Positions 37,879-46,489 are shown, numbered from the stretch's first letter. The stretch is DNA of 64,000 bases from a virus (IMGVR_UViG_3300045960_000114:121266-185265); one strand, 5' to 3'. Numbers and translations are program-made. The notes: generated by a model from the letters alone, not told the origin.

Positions 37879-38865
37879 ATGCCCCCGCCTGCTGGGATGA
37901 GATTCGAGATGCGCCGCATCGAAGCGATCCACCAGGAGCTCTTCGAGCAGACATTGTCTTTCGTGAATGCGGACGTACTGGAAGGTGATCTGTTTGACCG
38001 GGCGGTTAATGCGGTTCTGGGCGTTCTCTTCAACCACGCCGAGCGCAGGCCGGAAGGCGCTGAGGACATTACGCAGGAAAAGGTCTCGACGGACCATACC
38101 GCGGAAGGAACACGCGGTACGTCGAAGCTGTGGTCGAAGCGCGCCAACATCCTTGAGGCGCTGCTTGCTGGGTTCCAGGGCAAGACCATGTCGCCTGACG
38201 TGCTGAGCGAATGTGCGTGGCGCTGCGCGGCCAGCCTCGACTGCGTGATGAAGTTCAAGTCGATGAAGGCGGCATTCGAACCTGGCGAACCGGAATGGGT
38301 CTCGCTGCGCATTGAGGATGTCCGCTGGGGCAGGCCGACCATGGCCGGCAAGCCAACGTTCAACATCACGTTTCGCATCTTCTCCGGGCCGTTTGGTGGA
38401 CTGACCTTCGACCAGCGGTTTCCGTACAAGTTCTGGATGTACGTCGTGAAGCGGGATCTGGGCTTTCCGGCCTACAAGCATGTCCACAAGAATGAGTTTG
38501 TGTTGGGCAGGCTGGCAGGGCTGCTGGAGACGCGGGGGCTGACTGACACGCGCGATAAGGCGCAGATCAGCGAGTTCTACGCGTCTGGCGGTATGCGGAC
38601 CTGGAACAGCGGTTTGAGGAAATGGCGGGCGGATGATTGCCGGTTGGGATACGGATGGGCGTGCCATGAGTGCACGATGGGCCATTCGCCGGCGACTAAG
38701 AACCTCTCTTGCCTGCGTGGGACGCATACGAACACGTACCATCAGGGAACCTGCATACGCTGCAAGGATGACGCGGCGTGGTTGGATGGGGCTGCCCGAG
38801 TGTGCGTGTCCTGTGAGGCTGATGCCAACAGGAAAATGGTACGGTTGTCGAGCTACGGAGGATGA
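37879..38865 (+). CDS. Hypothetical protein with C-terminal zinc ribbon
   Basis: A 328-residue protein with CTGGAGG upstream, the first gene after a strong terminator and head of a DNA-metabolism-like block. Residues 20-120 are helical and 130-235 strand-rich. The C-terminus has CHEC, CLRG, CIRC and CVSC clusters (about 260-315), probably two zinc ribbons. Position beside an exonuclease and a resolvase suggests a replication or recombination role. No family recognised. Confidence 0.82.
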   Translation: MPPPAGMRFEMRRIEAIHQELFEQTLSFVNADVLEGDLFDRAVNAVLGVLFNHAERRPEGAEDITQEKVSTDHTAEGTRGTSKLWSKRANILEALLAGFQGKTMSPDVLSECAWRCAASLDCVMKFKSMKAAFEPGEPEWVSLRIEDVRWGRPTMAGKPTFNITFRIFSGPFGGLTFDQRFPYKFWMYVVKRDLGFPAYKHVHKNEFVLGRLAGLLETRGLTDTRDKAQISEFYASGGMRTWNSGLRKWRADDCRLGYGWACHECTMGHSPATKNLSCLRGTHTNTYHQGTCIRCKDDAAWLDGAARVCVSCEADANRKMVRLSSYGG

Positions 38866-38866
38866 C

Positions 38867-39421
38867 ATGCTGCAGATCCGACTGAAAGAGGGTGGCGACA
38901 AGAAGTGGTTCAATCCGGCCCGCGACATCACCAACATCATGCCTGGGTTGGTACGCGCGGCCTTGCGGTCGTTTGACGAGTTTGATGGCACATCGGACTG
39001 TTCCACGGAGGAGCTGACCACGACGGCTGGCGAACTTGGCCAGATGTTCAAGTGGATCATTGACGAGCCTGTCGACCATGAGGAAGCTAAGAACCGGGTC
39101 ACGGAGATAATGAAGGCACATCCGGCTGCCTCCAAGCTGATCTCTCAAAAATTCCTGACTGTTCTAACGGGCATGTACGCGGTGTGGGTCGCCGATGTAA
39201 AGCCGAAGTCAGAGGACGACGCGAAGATTCCGACGATGGGGTTGGCTGACATCGTGGACTACCTGCTGGCCGACAAGGTGTACATGGCTTGCGGTTGCGG
39301 CTGTCAGCGTTTCCACATGTCGATGCGTTACCCCCCGTACGGTGATCTGGTCTGCGACCAGTGTGGCAAGCCGGTTCAAAGGGTTAGGGTGCCCGATGGA
39401 GTTGAAGCAAGGAAGTCTTGA
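38867..39421 (+). CDS. Hypothetical protein with zinc cluster
   Basis: A 184-residue protein from the ATG at 38867 (CGGAGGATG upstream, one base after the previous stop). A helical body is followed by CGCGCQRFH (about 143-151) and CDQC (about 166-169), probably a zinc ribbon. Frames extending further left overlap the previous gene and were excluded. No family recognised. Confidence 0.78.
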   Translation: MLQIRLKEGGDKKWFNPARDITNIMPGLVRAALRSFDEFDGTSDCSTEELTTTAGELGQMFKWIIDEPVDHEEAKNRVTEIMKAHPAASKLISQKFLTVLTGMYAVWVADVKPKSEDDAKIPTMGLADIVDYLLADKVYMACGCGCQRFHMSMRYPPYGDLVCDQCGKPVQRVRVPDGVEARKS

Positions 39422-39425
39422 GTAC

Positions 39426-40103
39426 ATGGCCATAACGCGACTGATAAAAGAGGTTGCCGCGCGCTTGCCTGGTGGGAAGCTGCCCGACAACTACGTGGTC
39501 TTCGACACGGAGACCAACGGTGTCCACGTCGCTACGGCCAAGATACTTCAGTATGGGTTCTGTGTGGTGGTTGGGCGCAAGGTTGCAGCATGTTTCTCCC
39601 AGCTGGTTCACCGCCCTAATCTGGTGATTCCAAAGGAGGCGGCGGATGTTCACGGTATAACGCTGGAGAAGCTGGCCCAGGAAGGCATCCCGGCCAGGGA
39701 GTACGTGCCGAGTGTGGCCGACATGATGCATGACTGGGTGAAGAACGGCATGATCGTGGTGGGGCATAACCTCCATAAGTTTGACATTCCACTCTTCGAG
39801 ATTGAATCAGCGGAGTTCGGCAAGCCCTTCAAGTTCACTTCAGACAGCATCATCGACACCGGGATGCTGGTGAAGGGATCTCAGCTGGGGATGTTCATGC
39901 GGGAGCGGGAAACGCTGCGCAGCTTCTACGACCGGGTGTCCAGCGTGCGGGCGCGCGTGAAGTGGTCGCTCGACAGGCACTGTTACGCGGCTTACGGGCT
40001 TGGTAGCTCTGGGGTGCGGTTGGATGACGCACACGATGCAGCGGCTGACTGCCGGCTCACTCATTGGTTGTTGGAGACATTGCGCAAGGAGGCTGGTGTG
40101 TGA
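39426..40103 (+). CDS. DnaQ-like DEDDh 3'-5' exonuclease
   Basis: A 225-residue protein from the ATG at 39426; an ATG at 39396 inside the previous gene is an alternative. Exo I VVFDTET (Asp27, Glu29), Exo II HNLHKFD (Asp120) and Exo III HDAAAD (His203, Asp208) give the complete DEDDh set of DnaQ/epsilon-type proofreading or RNase T-like nucleases. It overlaps the RuvC-like gene by four bases, so both are made together. Probably trims 3' ends in replication or recombination; no polymerase gene is in the window. Confidence 0.88.
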   Translation: MAITRLIKEVAARLPGGKLPDNYVVFDTETNGVHVATAKILQYGFCVVVGRKVAACFSQLVHRPNLVIPKEAADVHGITLEKLAQEGIPAREYVPSVADMMHDWVKNGMIVVGHNLHKFDIPLFEIESAEFGKPFKFTSDSIIDTGMLVKGSQLGMFMRERETLRSFYDRVSSVRARVKWSLDRHCYAAYGLGSSGVRLDDAHDAAADCRLTHWLLETLRKEAGV

Positions 40104-40759
40104 GCAAAGCGAAAATGGACGGTAAGAGCACGCTGATGTTGGCCTTCGACGTAGGCTTCAGCAAGACAGGCACCGCGCTCTTCGAGATAGGTCCTGAGAA
40201 GGATACGCTGATCCGGGCGTTCACCTACCAGAACGAGTTGGACAAGAGCATGGGTTCGGTGGTTCACCAGGATTACCAGGCGATCACCACGCTGTTCAGC
40301 AAGCTGTACGACTTAACCGACAGCCTGCCCGTTTCCGGCATCGTGGCTGAGTTGCCCAGCGGTGGCGCGCAGGGTGCGCGCGCCAACCGCTGTATGGGGA
40401 TAGCCACGGGCATGTTTGCCTGCCTGACATACGTCTTTCCCAACGTCCCATTCGAGATCTACTCCCCGCATGAAGTCGAGGTAGCGCTGGGGATCGCACT
40501 GAAAGCCGGCGATGCGAAGGGGATGAAGAAGGGCGAGAAGACGGCGTGGAAGAAGGCGCGTATGCAGGCGATGGTGCTTGAAGACCAGCCGGAGTTTCGC
40601 GGCTGGCAGCCGCAGAAGTACCTGGTGGAGGACTCCTACGATGCGGCTGCCGCTTTCATTGCCTCGCGGCGCACCAAGAATGGGATCTACTGGAAGCTGA
40701 AGAACCGGGTGATCGAGGAACACAGGGCGCAGCCGATGCTGCCCCTGGACGCGACTTGA
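40100..40759 (+). CDS. RuvC-like Holliday junction resolvase / RNase H-fold nuclease
   Basis: A 219-residue protein from a GTG in a GTGA overlap with AAGGAGG upstream. MLAFDVGFSKTGTALFEI (13-30; Asp17), VAELPSG (82-88; Glu84) and VEDSYDAAAAF (176-186; Asp178, Asp181) place the four acidic residues of RuvC-type nucleases in order. It would resolve branched DNA from replication or packaging. Ends just before the tRNA-like gene. Confidence 0.78.
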   Translation: MSKAKMDGKSTLMLAFDVGFSKTGTALFEIGPEKDTLIRAFTYQNELDKSMGSVVHQDYQAITTLFSKLYDLTDSLPVSGIVAELPSGGAQGARANRCMGIATGMFACLTYVFPNVPFEIYSPHEVEVALGIALKAGDAKGMKKGEKTAWKKARMQAMVLEDQPEFRGWQPQKYLVEDSYDAAAAFIASRRTKNGIYWKLKNRVIEEHRAQPMLPLDAT

Positions 40760-40760
40760 G

Positions 40761-40832
40761 GTCACGGTAGCTCATAATGGCAGAGCAGCGGCCTTCGGGC
40801 TGTATGCGTGGGTTCGATTCCCACTCGTGACC
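40761..40832 (+). tRNA. tRNA-like gene with abnormal anticodon arm
   Basis: The acceptor stem (40761-40767 with 40825-40831, one G-U), D arm (GCTC/GAGC) and T arm (GTGGG-TTCGATT-CCCAC) are textbook, with no encoded CCA. The anticodon arm is not: the best fold is CGGCC-TTCG-GGCTG, a UUCG tetraloop instead of a 7-base loop. If a standard loop is forced, CTTCGGG would read anticodon TCG (Arg), but its stem does not pair. A degenerate tRNA or tRNA mimic between two coding genes. Confidence 0.55.
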
Positions 40833-40850
40833 TCATTACAAGGAGAACGC

Positions 40851-42032
40851 ATGGACCCCATCGAAGCGGATCGTAAACGGATGACCGAGAACGCCACTCG
40901 TGCTGATGGTGAGAGGCTGTTGGCGCAGGTCGCCAAGATGAAGGAGGAGAAGGACGCTCCTTCGATCATCGGCCCTGACGGTCAGCCAATGGCCAAGCCG
41001 GAGCCTGAAGCGCCCGGCATGGCTGCCGGGGACATCCGTACGCACATGGGGTTGCTGCATGAGCAGATGGAGCGCCGGCGCATCAAGAGCGCCCGTGGGT
41101 TTTCCGAATTACTGACCAAGTATGAGAACTTGGCCAAGGTGTATGACGTATTCTATTCGGCGTGGGAGCTGATCTGGTGGTGCCGCATGGAGATGTCGAC
41201 CAACCCGGACATCTCCGACGAGATGATTGAGGATCTCGACCACATCGTTCAGGCCAAGCTCTACAACAATAAGGGCTACAACCTGAAGGAAGCCTACGCT
41301 CACATGCGCACGAAGGCACTGCCGATCGTCAACGATTACATTCAGCAGTACAGCCAGGCCGCCAAGGTGCGCAAGGTCCGCTTCGATTCCATCAAGAAGC
41401 GCACCGGAGGCAAGTGGCTGCAGCTGCCGTTCGACATTCCCAAGTCCGAGCGCGAGAACAAGCCGAGCGAACTGAAGCCGGGCCAGGTGCTTGTTCTGCA
41501 GGGCACGGCGGAGGCGAATCGTGCGGCGCTGACGGCCACGGCCATCGCCACCGTGGCGCAGAAGGAGCGGTTCGTGTACTTCGGCGAGGTGAACCCGTCG
41601 GACACGTCCGGCTTCGAGAAGCATGCCTGTACGTTTGTACCGAAGGCTTGGTGGGGCGACATCGCGTCGAACAACGCCAAGCTGCTTGATGGTTTGGATG
41701 CCACGGTCAAGGAGACTCACTTGGCCTTGTTCGTAGAAGACCTCGGCGCGCTGTTCGTGTCGGACACTGAGAAGCTGAATGAGAACCAGCGCAAAGGCTT
41801 TGCGCTAAAGCGTTTGTTCGCCTGGGCGGTGGACAACCTTGTGTCGGTCGTCGTATGCGACAATGTCGAAACTCACACCACCGAGCGCGGCGTCTACGGG
41901 TTCATCCCGTACTTACGCACGTCGCTCGATAAAGGTGTCTTGAAAGTTGAAGGAAGGCCGGTGCTCGGATGGCAAAAACCCTCATCGTCGTTGGATGGAC
42001 CAAGCGACTCGCCGGCGGATGGGAAGAGTTAG
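40851..42032 (+). CDS. Degenerate RecA-fold (DnaB/KaiC-like) protein
   Basis: A 393-residue protein from the ATG at 40851 with AAGGAGA upstream. A charged, Pro-rich N-terminus and helical region (about 60-190) precede GQVLVLQGTAEANRAALTATAIA (about 212-234), where a Walker A loop would be but without GK(S/T). LALFVEDLG follows like a Walker B strand, and VSVVVCDNVETHTTE resembles motif H3 of replicative helicases. Suggests a RecA-like ATPase that has lost nucleotide hydrolysis, perhaps a helicase loader or accessory subunit. Fold assignment is tentative. Confidence 0.75.
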   Translation: MDPIEADRKRMTENATRADGERLLAQVAKMKEEKDAPSIIGPDGQPMAKPEPEAPGMAAGDIRTHMGLLHEQMERRRIKSARGFSELLTKYENLAKVYDVFYSAWELIWWCRMEMSTNPDISDEMIEDLDHIVQAKLYNNKGYNLKEAYAHMRTKALPIVNDYIQQYSQAAKVRKVRFDSIKKRTGGKWLQLPFDIPKSERENKPSELKPGQVLVLQGTAEANRAALTATAIATVAQKERFVYFGEVNPSDTSGFEKHACTFVPKAWWGDIASNNAKLLDGLDATVKETHLALFVEDLGALFVSDTEKLNENQRKGFALKRLFAWAVDNLVSVVVCDNVETHTTERGVYGFIPYLRTSLDKGVLKVEGRPVLGWQKPSSSLDGPSDSPADGKS

Positions 42033-42559
42033 TCCCGCCCGTCAAGGCGCCGTCGAATTGGAAGGACAAAGACAAGATAGCTGCGTACATGGCCGAAGCG
42101 CGTGCCGGCCAGGAGCAGAAGGCGCTGGAGTTGACGATCGCAACCACGGTTGATCAGATCGTGATGATCTCTGACACTTTCCAGGGCCAGCAGTACATCT
42201 CGAAGGATCCGCTCGACGCATTGAGCATGCTGTCCGGGCGCGCCGACATCGTGGCTGGGTTGGAGATCTTTGACCTGCTCGGCATCCTGTTCCGGGAGGC
42301 GGCGATCCAAGGAAAGCTGGACAAGCAGCATCTCTGGGCCAAGTACAGCACCATCAACAAGGTGCCGTATCTGGTGCAGGGCATCTGCGACGCCAAGCTG
42401 GTGATCGATCCGATCGAGACCCTGATGGGCTCGTCGGCGTGGGAGAACACTGAACCTGGGCGCGTGCTGAAGCTGTTCAACATGAAGATGGCTTACGGCA
42501 CGGCGCTGGAGCGCGCGATGGTGGCACAGGCGCTCATGGATAGGATACCGCTGAAATGA
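41969..42559 (+). CDS. Hypothetical protein
   Basis: A 196-residue protein whose ATG lies 64 bases inside the previous gene with AAGGAAGG upstream. Helical with hydrophobic patches and a Gln/Lys-rich middle. Tight coupling suggests it acts with the RecA-fold protein. No family recognised. Confidence 0.82.
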   Translation: MAKTLIVVGWTKRLAGGWEELVPPVKAPSNWKDKDKIAAYMAEARAGQEQKALELTIATTVDQIVMISDTFQGQQYISKDPLDALSMLSGRADIVAGLEIFDLLGILFREAAIQGKLDKQHLWAKYSTINKVPYLVQGICDAKLVIDPIETLMGSSAWENTEPGRVLKLFNMKMAYGTALERAMVAQALMDRIPLK

Positions 42560-43155
42560 TCGAACTCGTGGGAGATGGGAAGCGGCCAGAAGAGAAGTCG
42601 GTGGAAAAGCCCGACTTCAAGGTGCAGCCGGAGAATCTGGCCAAGCTGGCGGAGGCTGGTTATACAGCCTACTCGCTGGCGCCGCTCTACTCCCACGTTG
42701 GGGTGGAGAACTACATCCCAGGTCGGTTCGCGGCAGAAGACGACCTGAAGGGTCATCCCGGCAAGATTCGCGGGATGATCCTTCAGTTCAAACATCCGGT
42801 GGTGGCGCGCTGCGGCAAGTGGGGGCTGTGGCTCGACGTGATCGAGACATCCTCCTACGCGGCGTTTAGGGACTGGTTGATGTCTCAGTTCTTCGTGGAC
42901 CGGGTGAAGCAGTTGGTGTATTCCCCGCTGTGCTGCAAGGCATCAATACTGGATCCATTGGCCTACTCGCAGGGGAAGCGCGAGCCGGCGTCGTTGGACA
43001 TCTTCACGTACACATCGACGAGGGGTCGGCTGGTTCCGGTAGACGTTGCCATCGACAAGACGGATGCTAAGCCGTATGCCGACTTGAAGATGGACCCACC
43101 TGACTACAGCATCGGCATTTTGTCGAAGGCTGTCTTGGAGCAAACCCATGATTAA
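42556..43155 (+). CDS. Hypothetical protein
   Basis: A 199-residue protein in an ATGA overlap. Acidic linker-like start, then an alpha/beta domain with several Trp and Cys residues (WGLWLDVIETSSY). Shares a coupled unit with the genes on both sides. No family recognised. Confidence 0.82.
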   Translation: MIELVGDGKRPEEKSVEKPDFKVQPENLAKLAEAGYTAYSLAPLYSHVGVENYIPGRFAAEDDLKGHPGKIRGMILQFKHPVVARCGKWGLWLDVIETSSYAAFRDWLMSQFFVDRVKQLVYSPLCCKASILDPLAYSQGKREPASLDIFTYTSTRGRLVPVDVAIDKTDAKPYADLKMDPPDYSIGILSKAVLEQTHD

Positions 43156-44068
43156 GAAAGCGATTGAGGATCTGGCGCAGACCGAGAAGCCGCACATCCT
43201 GGTCATCGGTGATGTGATGCTGGACCGGTATTTGTTCTGCAACGTCACGGGTATCTCGCCTGAGGACGACCTCGCGCCGAAGCTGAAGGTGCAGTCGGAG
43301 ACATGGAAGCCCGGGGGTGCGGCTAATGTCTTTGAGAACTTGCGGGCCATGGGGGCGAACACAAGCCTCTTAGGCGTGGTTGGTGATGACGCGGAGGCGT
43401 TGGTACTTCGGCGGATATTGGATAGCGCTTCCTTGATCTCTGATCCTGAGCGCAGGACCACCACGAAGACTAGGGTCATCACGTCGCGTGGCCGGCATGT
43501 GTCACGGATCGATCGGGAGAATGTGTGGCGGATTGGTGGTCCCCTGCTACATGAGGCGATTTACATTTTGCGTGGCTGGCTGAAGGCGCACCCGGGTGGG
43601 ATTGTGGTGGTTTCGGATTACGACAAGGGGATGATCTGCCCGGAGCTCGTGGCTGATGTGGTGGCTTCCCAGCGTGCCTACCTGGTGGGCGCAAAGCAAA
43701 GTGATTTCAGCTACTACGGGCCAGCGAAGGCCATACTCTGTAACGAGTTTGAACATTCGCGGAGGACCGTCGAGGGCAAGGCTGACGTGCTCGTCGTGAC
43801 ACATGGCGCCAAGGGCTGTTGGATCATGCGGAATGACGCGGCGCAGGGAATGGTCAAGATTGAGACCAATCCGCGAGAGGTAGGGGATCCCACTGGTTGC
43901 GGCGACGCATTCCTGGCTGCCTTCTCCTTTGCGTTTGCCTCAGGCTGGTCGATCGATGACGCTGCCAGACTGGGTAATGCTGCCGGGGCGATCACGTACG
44001 ATCATGTTGGAGTGCACAGCGTAACCCTTTTGGAGCTGAAGCATGAGCTCGAACGGTTTGACTACTGA
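43148..44068 (+). CDS. PfkB-family sugar kinase, HldE/RfaE kinase-domain type
   Basis: A 306-residue kinase like the first domain of HldE, which phosphorylates D-glycero-D-manno-heptose 7-phosphate. VIGDVMLDRYLF (19-30), KPGGAANVFENLRAMGA (54-70), SDYDKGM (156-162) and the signature GDPTGCGDAFLAAF (246-259) with catalytic Asp253 are present. The nucleotidyltransferase domain of full HldE is absent. Together with GT9-like transferases and the cupin it points to phage-directed heptose-type sugar metabolism; another PfkB substrate such as a ribose derivative cannot be excluded. Confidence 0.85.
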   Translation: MIKKAIEDLAQTEKPHILVIGDVMLDRYLFCNVTGISPEDDLAPKLKVQSETWKPGGAANVFENLRAMGANTSLLGVVGDDAEALVLRRILDSASLISDPERRTTTKTRVITSRGRHVSRIDRENVWRIGGPLLHEAIYILRGWLKAHPGGIVVVSDYDKGMICPELVADVVASQRAYLVGAKQSDFSYYGPAKAILCNEFEHSRRTVEGKADVLVVTHGAKGCWIMRNDAAQGMVKIETNPREVGDPTGCGDAFLAAFSFAFASGWSIDDAARLGNAAGAITYDHVGVHSVTLLELKHELERFDY

Positions 44069-44135
44069 GTTAATCAACGACTACGTTCGGGCGCGCATCC
44101 GGGAGGCTCCCTTACTGCTCGGATTGTTACGCTGA
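44043..44135 (+). CDS. Thirty-residue reading frame, translationally coupled
   Basis: ATG inside the end of the kinase gene with GGAG eight bases upstream. Thirty residues with a hydrophobic Leu-rich end. Small but well placed; could be a short membrane-active peptide or chance. Confidence 0.35.
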   Translation: MSSNGLTTELINDYVRARIREAPLLLGLLR

Positions 44136-44167
44136 TTTTTGCCGTAGGCACAGTTAGGAGTCGAATC

Positions 44168-44533
44168 ATGGATCAACCGAACCCGATGGAAGCGAATACC
44201 GCCGTATGCGTGCGGACGCTGGAGGAGATGGGTCGGCGCCTTAATGAGTTGAGGGGGGATGTTAATAAGGCGACTGACGGTCAGATGTTCAGTCTGCTAC
44301 AGGATATTTCGATGTCCGGTGTGGAACTGGATGATCCACACCTGCCGTACGTGACCGTGCAGATCGACCGACACACTTGGCAGAGGTTACAGGGGTATAA
44401 ACCGGGAGAGCCGGAATGTGACGATGCGTACGAATGTTTCGAGTGCGGAAGTCCGATCGTAAACAACACGTGTGCGTACTGTGAGTCGGAGGAGAAGGTG
44501 GAACAGGAGAAGAGGAGGAAGTCATGCGAGTAA
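44168..44533 (+). CDS. Hypothetical protein with zinc ribbon
   Basis: A 121-residue protein with TTAGGAG upstream. Helical first half; CFECGSP (about 91-97) and CAYCESEE (about 102-109) form a compact zinc ribbon before a charged tail. Overlaps the next gene by 10 bases. No family recognised. Confidence 0.8.
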   Translation: MDQPNPMEANTAVCVRTLEEMGRRLNELRGDVNKATDGQMFSLLQDISMSGVELDDPHLPYVTVQIDRHTWQRLQGYKPGEPECDDAYECFECGSPIVNNTCAYCESEEKVEQEKRRKSCE

Positions 44534-44808
44534 CAGTGGGGATCGTCTCAACGACGGAGGTCGATGAGATCACGGTGGCGGACAACACCATCAAGGTCAA
44601 GCCGCTCTTCTACGGCAATGGCCGTGAGGGTATGGTGTTCGTTCTCAAGTCGTTCAGGGAAGACGGAACGCTTCTGAGCGCGCAGCTCGTCCGCGTGGAT
44701 GGCCGCTCCGGGAAGCTGTCGGTGGTCGACCGCACGCGGCCTGTGGCGCCCGCGTTGGAGCGCCCGCCTGTCGAGAAAAAGAAGAAGCCTGTCGTACAGG
44801 CCAAGTGA
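44524..44808 (+). CDS. Hypothetical beta-rich protein
   Basis: Ninety-four residues with GAGGAGGAAG upstream. Short strands and turns (VTVGIVSTTEVDEITVADN) suggest a small barrel, ending in a Pro/Lys-rich tail. No family recognised. Confidence 0.8.
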   Translation: MRVTVGIVSTTEVDEITVADNTIKVKPLFYGNGREGMVFVLKSFREDGTLLSAQLVRVDGRSGKLSVVDRTRPVAPALERPPVEKKKKPVVQAK

Positions 44809-44816
44809 GGTGAGTG

Positions 44817-45104
44817 ATGGCAGAAGCCAAGCAGTTCAGCGCGGTCATAGTGCCGCATTCATCTGACGTGCCCCCGGCTTGCATCAATTCCACGGACGAG
44901 GCTGCCTTCTTTGAAGAGGTCAGCAAGCGGATGGCGGAGGTGCGTAAGGGCTGGTGTTTCCCCATGGTTAATGGTGTGAAGTGTGAGATCTCGGCGTCGA
45001 GGGTCGTCTTCGACGTTAAGTTCCCTGACGGGACGATCCGCACATTCGGCAGTTCTGCTGCTGCGGCCTTCACGGCAGATGGTTCTTTCGTCATTCCACA
45101 GTAG
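44817..45104 (+). CDS. Hypothetical protein
   Basis: Ninety-five residues from the ATG at 44817 (a GTG just before it is an alternative). Compact alpha/beta with two Cys residues. Last gene of its unit before the CGTTAGAATA motif and terminator. No family recognised. Confidence 0.78.
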   Translation: MAEAKQFSAVIVPHSSDVPPACINSTDEAAFFEEVSKRMAEVRKGWCFPMVNGVKCEISASRVVFDVKFPDGTIRTFGSSAAAAFTADGSFVIPQ

Positions 45105-45124
45105 TAAACCCGGTACCTTAAACA

Positions 45125-45176
45125 CGTTAGAATAGATTGTGACGTGGCTTGCTGCGCGCGCAGCAAGCCTTTTTTT
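45125..45176 (+). promoter_or_regulatory. CGTTAGAATA motif directly followed by a terminator
   Basis: CGTTAGAATAGATTGTG (45125-45141) matches the site at 32879. Five bases later a perfect 10-bp stem (45146-45155 with 45160-45169) and a T run to 45176 form a strong Rho-independent terminator. If the motif is a promoter, its transcript would end within about 40 nt unless anti-terminated. Confidence 0.6.
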
Positions 45177-45233
45177 ATGTCCCGGTATTAACCGGGGCAT
45201 TGGGGACGGATGTGGGGGAAGGAGAGACAGAAG

Positions 45234-46475
45234 ATGGATCACAGGCGGAGTGCGTGCAAGTTGGCGGAGACGATGGGGAGCCAGGTTGCCCTGGTGGCGT
45301 GGATCCCCAAGGGGCGTGTGATGGAGCACGTTCCGGACGACAAGGACATCTGGGTCAAAGCGAGCCAGGTCCAGATGTTGTTGGTGAAGAATGGCAACCG
45401 GGAGTTCGTTTACTCCCACCGGAGCGTGCTCGGCGAGAAGCGCGCGAAGCCGAACCTCGTGAACCTGAATGCGGGACATGCCAAGGACGGCGTGTTCCAT
45501 CTTGGGGGATCAGGGCCGTGGTACGTCGATTCGCGGGGCGCCATCTCGGCGTCACCTGGTCGTGGCAAACGGCTGGAGGGTGCGGTGGTCGATCTCAGGG
45601 AAGGCGGCAGTCGTTCCAGGCTTGCGTATCAGAGCTGGAACGGCGAGCACGTCAACCTCGTCAACTGGGCGTATCAAGCGCTCAAGTTGATGGTCCAGAA
45701 CGGGAAGATGGCCTCCATACCGGACGACGAGATCGATGCTCCGCTGCTCTATGCGGGATGCAGTGGAAAGACCTTCCTTACTGTCAGGGAAGGCAACGAC
45801 GAAGCGATTACTCACCGCATCAACCTGCGGCGGTATGATCTACCCGGCGTGAGCGATCTGTCCTCGGCGGAAAACGGGTTCATCACCTTCGACTTCAAAA
45901 CCGGAGGCTACCTGTTCGAACCTGCCGATAAGGATTCCGAGCCGTACACGATCGAGAATCCCCACCTGAAGGTGCAGCATGCGCTCCAGGCGGCATTCGG
46001 GACTGACAACCCCGTGGATCTTCATCCGCTTTTCCCCAAGGCGAAGAAGAAGATCGTCGTACAGGATCAGGCACTGTGGTCCCCGCTGAAGGAACAGGCA
46101 GTAACCACGGGTAGGTCCACGAAGGACGAGCTCTCTGCAATGGAGGGCTACGAGGTGGCCAAGCAACTGGTCATCATGGGTGCCGGTGTGCGTCACGGTT
46201 CCCATACATACGTGCCTATGGAGTTTGCCTACTCCGATGATGTCTGGGTCCGGTTCCAAGCCGGTACCAGGCTGGTTAAGTTCATTCATAACAACCCGCG
46301 CGGGCTGAAGTCTTATGGTCCCACGCACAGCGTCGACATCTGCGATACCCCCATCCGGGCGCAAATGTGGAAGGATCGGCAAGCCCGGATGAAGAAGGAG
46401 GCCGGGGATAAGGTCAAGTCGAAGGCGCCGGGGACGGCCCCTAAGCTGGCTGCATTCACGGCAGCAGCGCTGTAA
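45234..46475 (+). CDS. Hypothetical protein, large, virion-module neighbour
   Basis: A 413-residue protein from the ATG at 45234 with AAGGAGAG upstream. The N-terminal 190 residues are mixed alpha/beta, the centre is strand-rich, and the C-terminus is Lys/Ala-rich and disordered. It is preceded by a terminator and followed by one, so it is its own unit just upstream of the portal region. Possibly structural or packaging-related; no family recognised. Confidence 0.82.
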   Translation: MDHRRSACKLAETMGSQVALVAWIPKGRVMEHVPDDKDIWVKASQVQMLLVKNGNREFVYSHRSVLGEKRAKPNLVNLNAGHAKDGVFHLGGSGPWYVDSRGAISASPGRGKRLEGAVVDLREGGSRSRLAYQSWNGEHVNLVNWAYQALKLMVQNGKMASIPDDEIDAPLLYAGCSGKTFLTVREGNDEAITHRINLRRYDLPGVSDLSSAENGFITFDFKTGGYLFEPADKDSEPYTIENPHLKVQHALQAAFGTDNPVDLHPLFPKAKKKIVVQDQALWSPLKEQAVTTGRSTKDELSAMEGYEVAKQLVIMGAGVRHGSHTYVPMEFAYSDDVWVRFQAGTRLVKFIHNNPRGLKSYGPTHSVDICDTPIRAQMWKDRQARMKKEAGDKVKSKAPGTAPKLAAFTAAAL

Positions 46476-46489
46476 AAGAATTCACCGCG

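Noticed and set aside
37840-39135. 431-residue minus-strand open frame
   Set aside because: Antisense to two well-supported plus-strand genes and crosses the T run of the terminator at 37791-37823 side; no start signal or motif.
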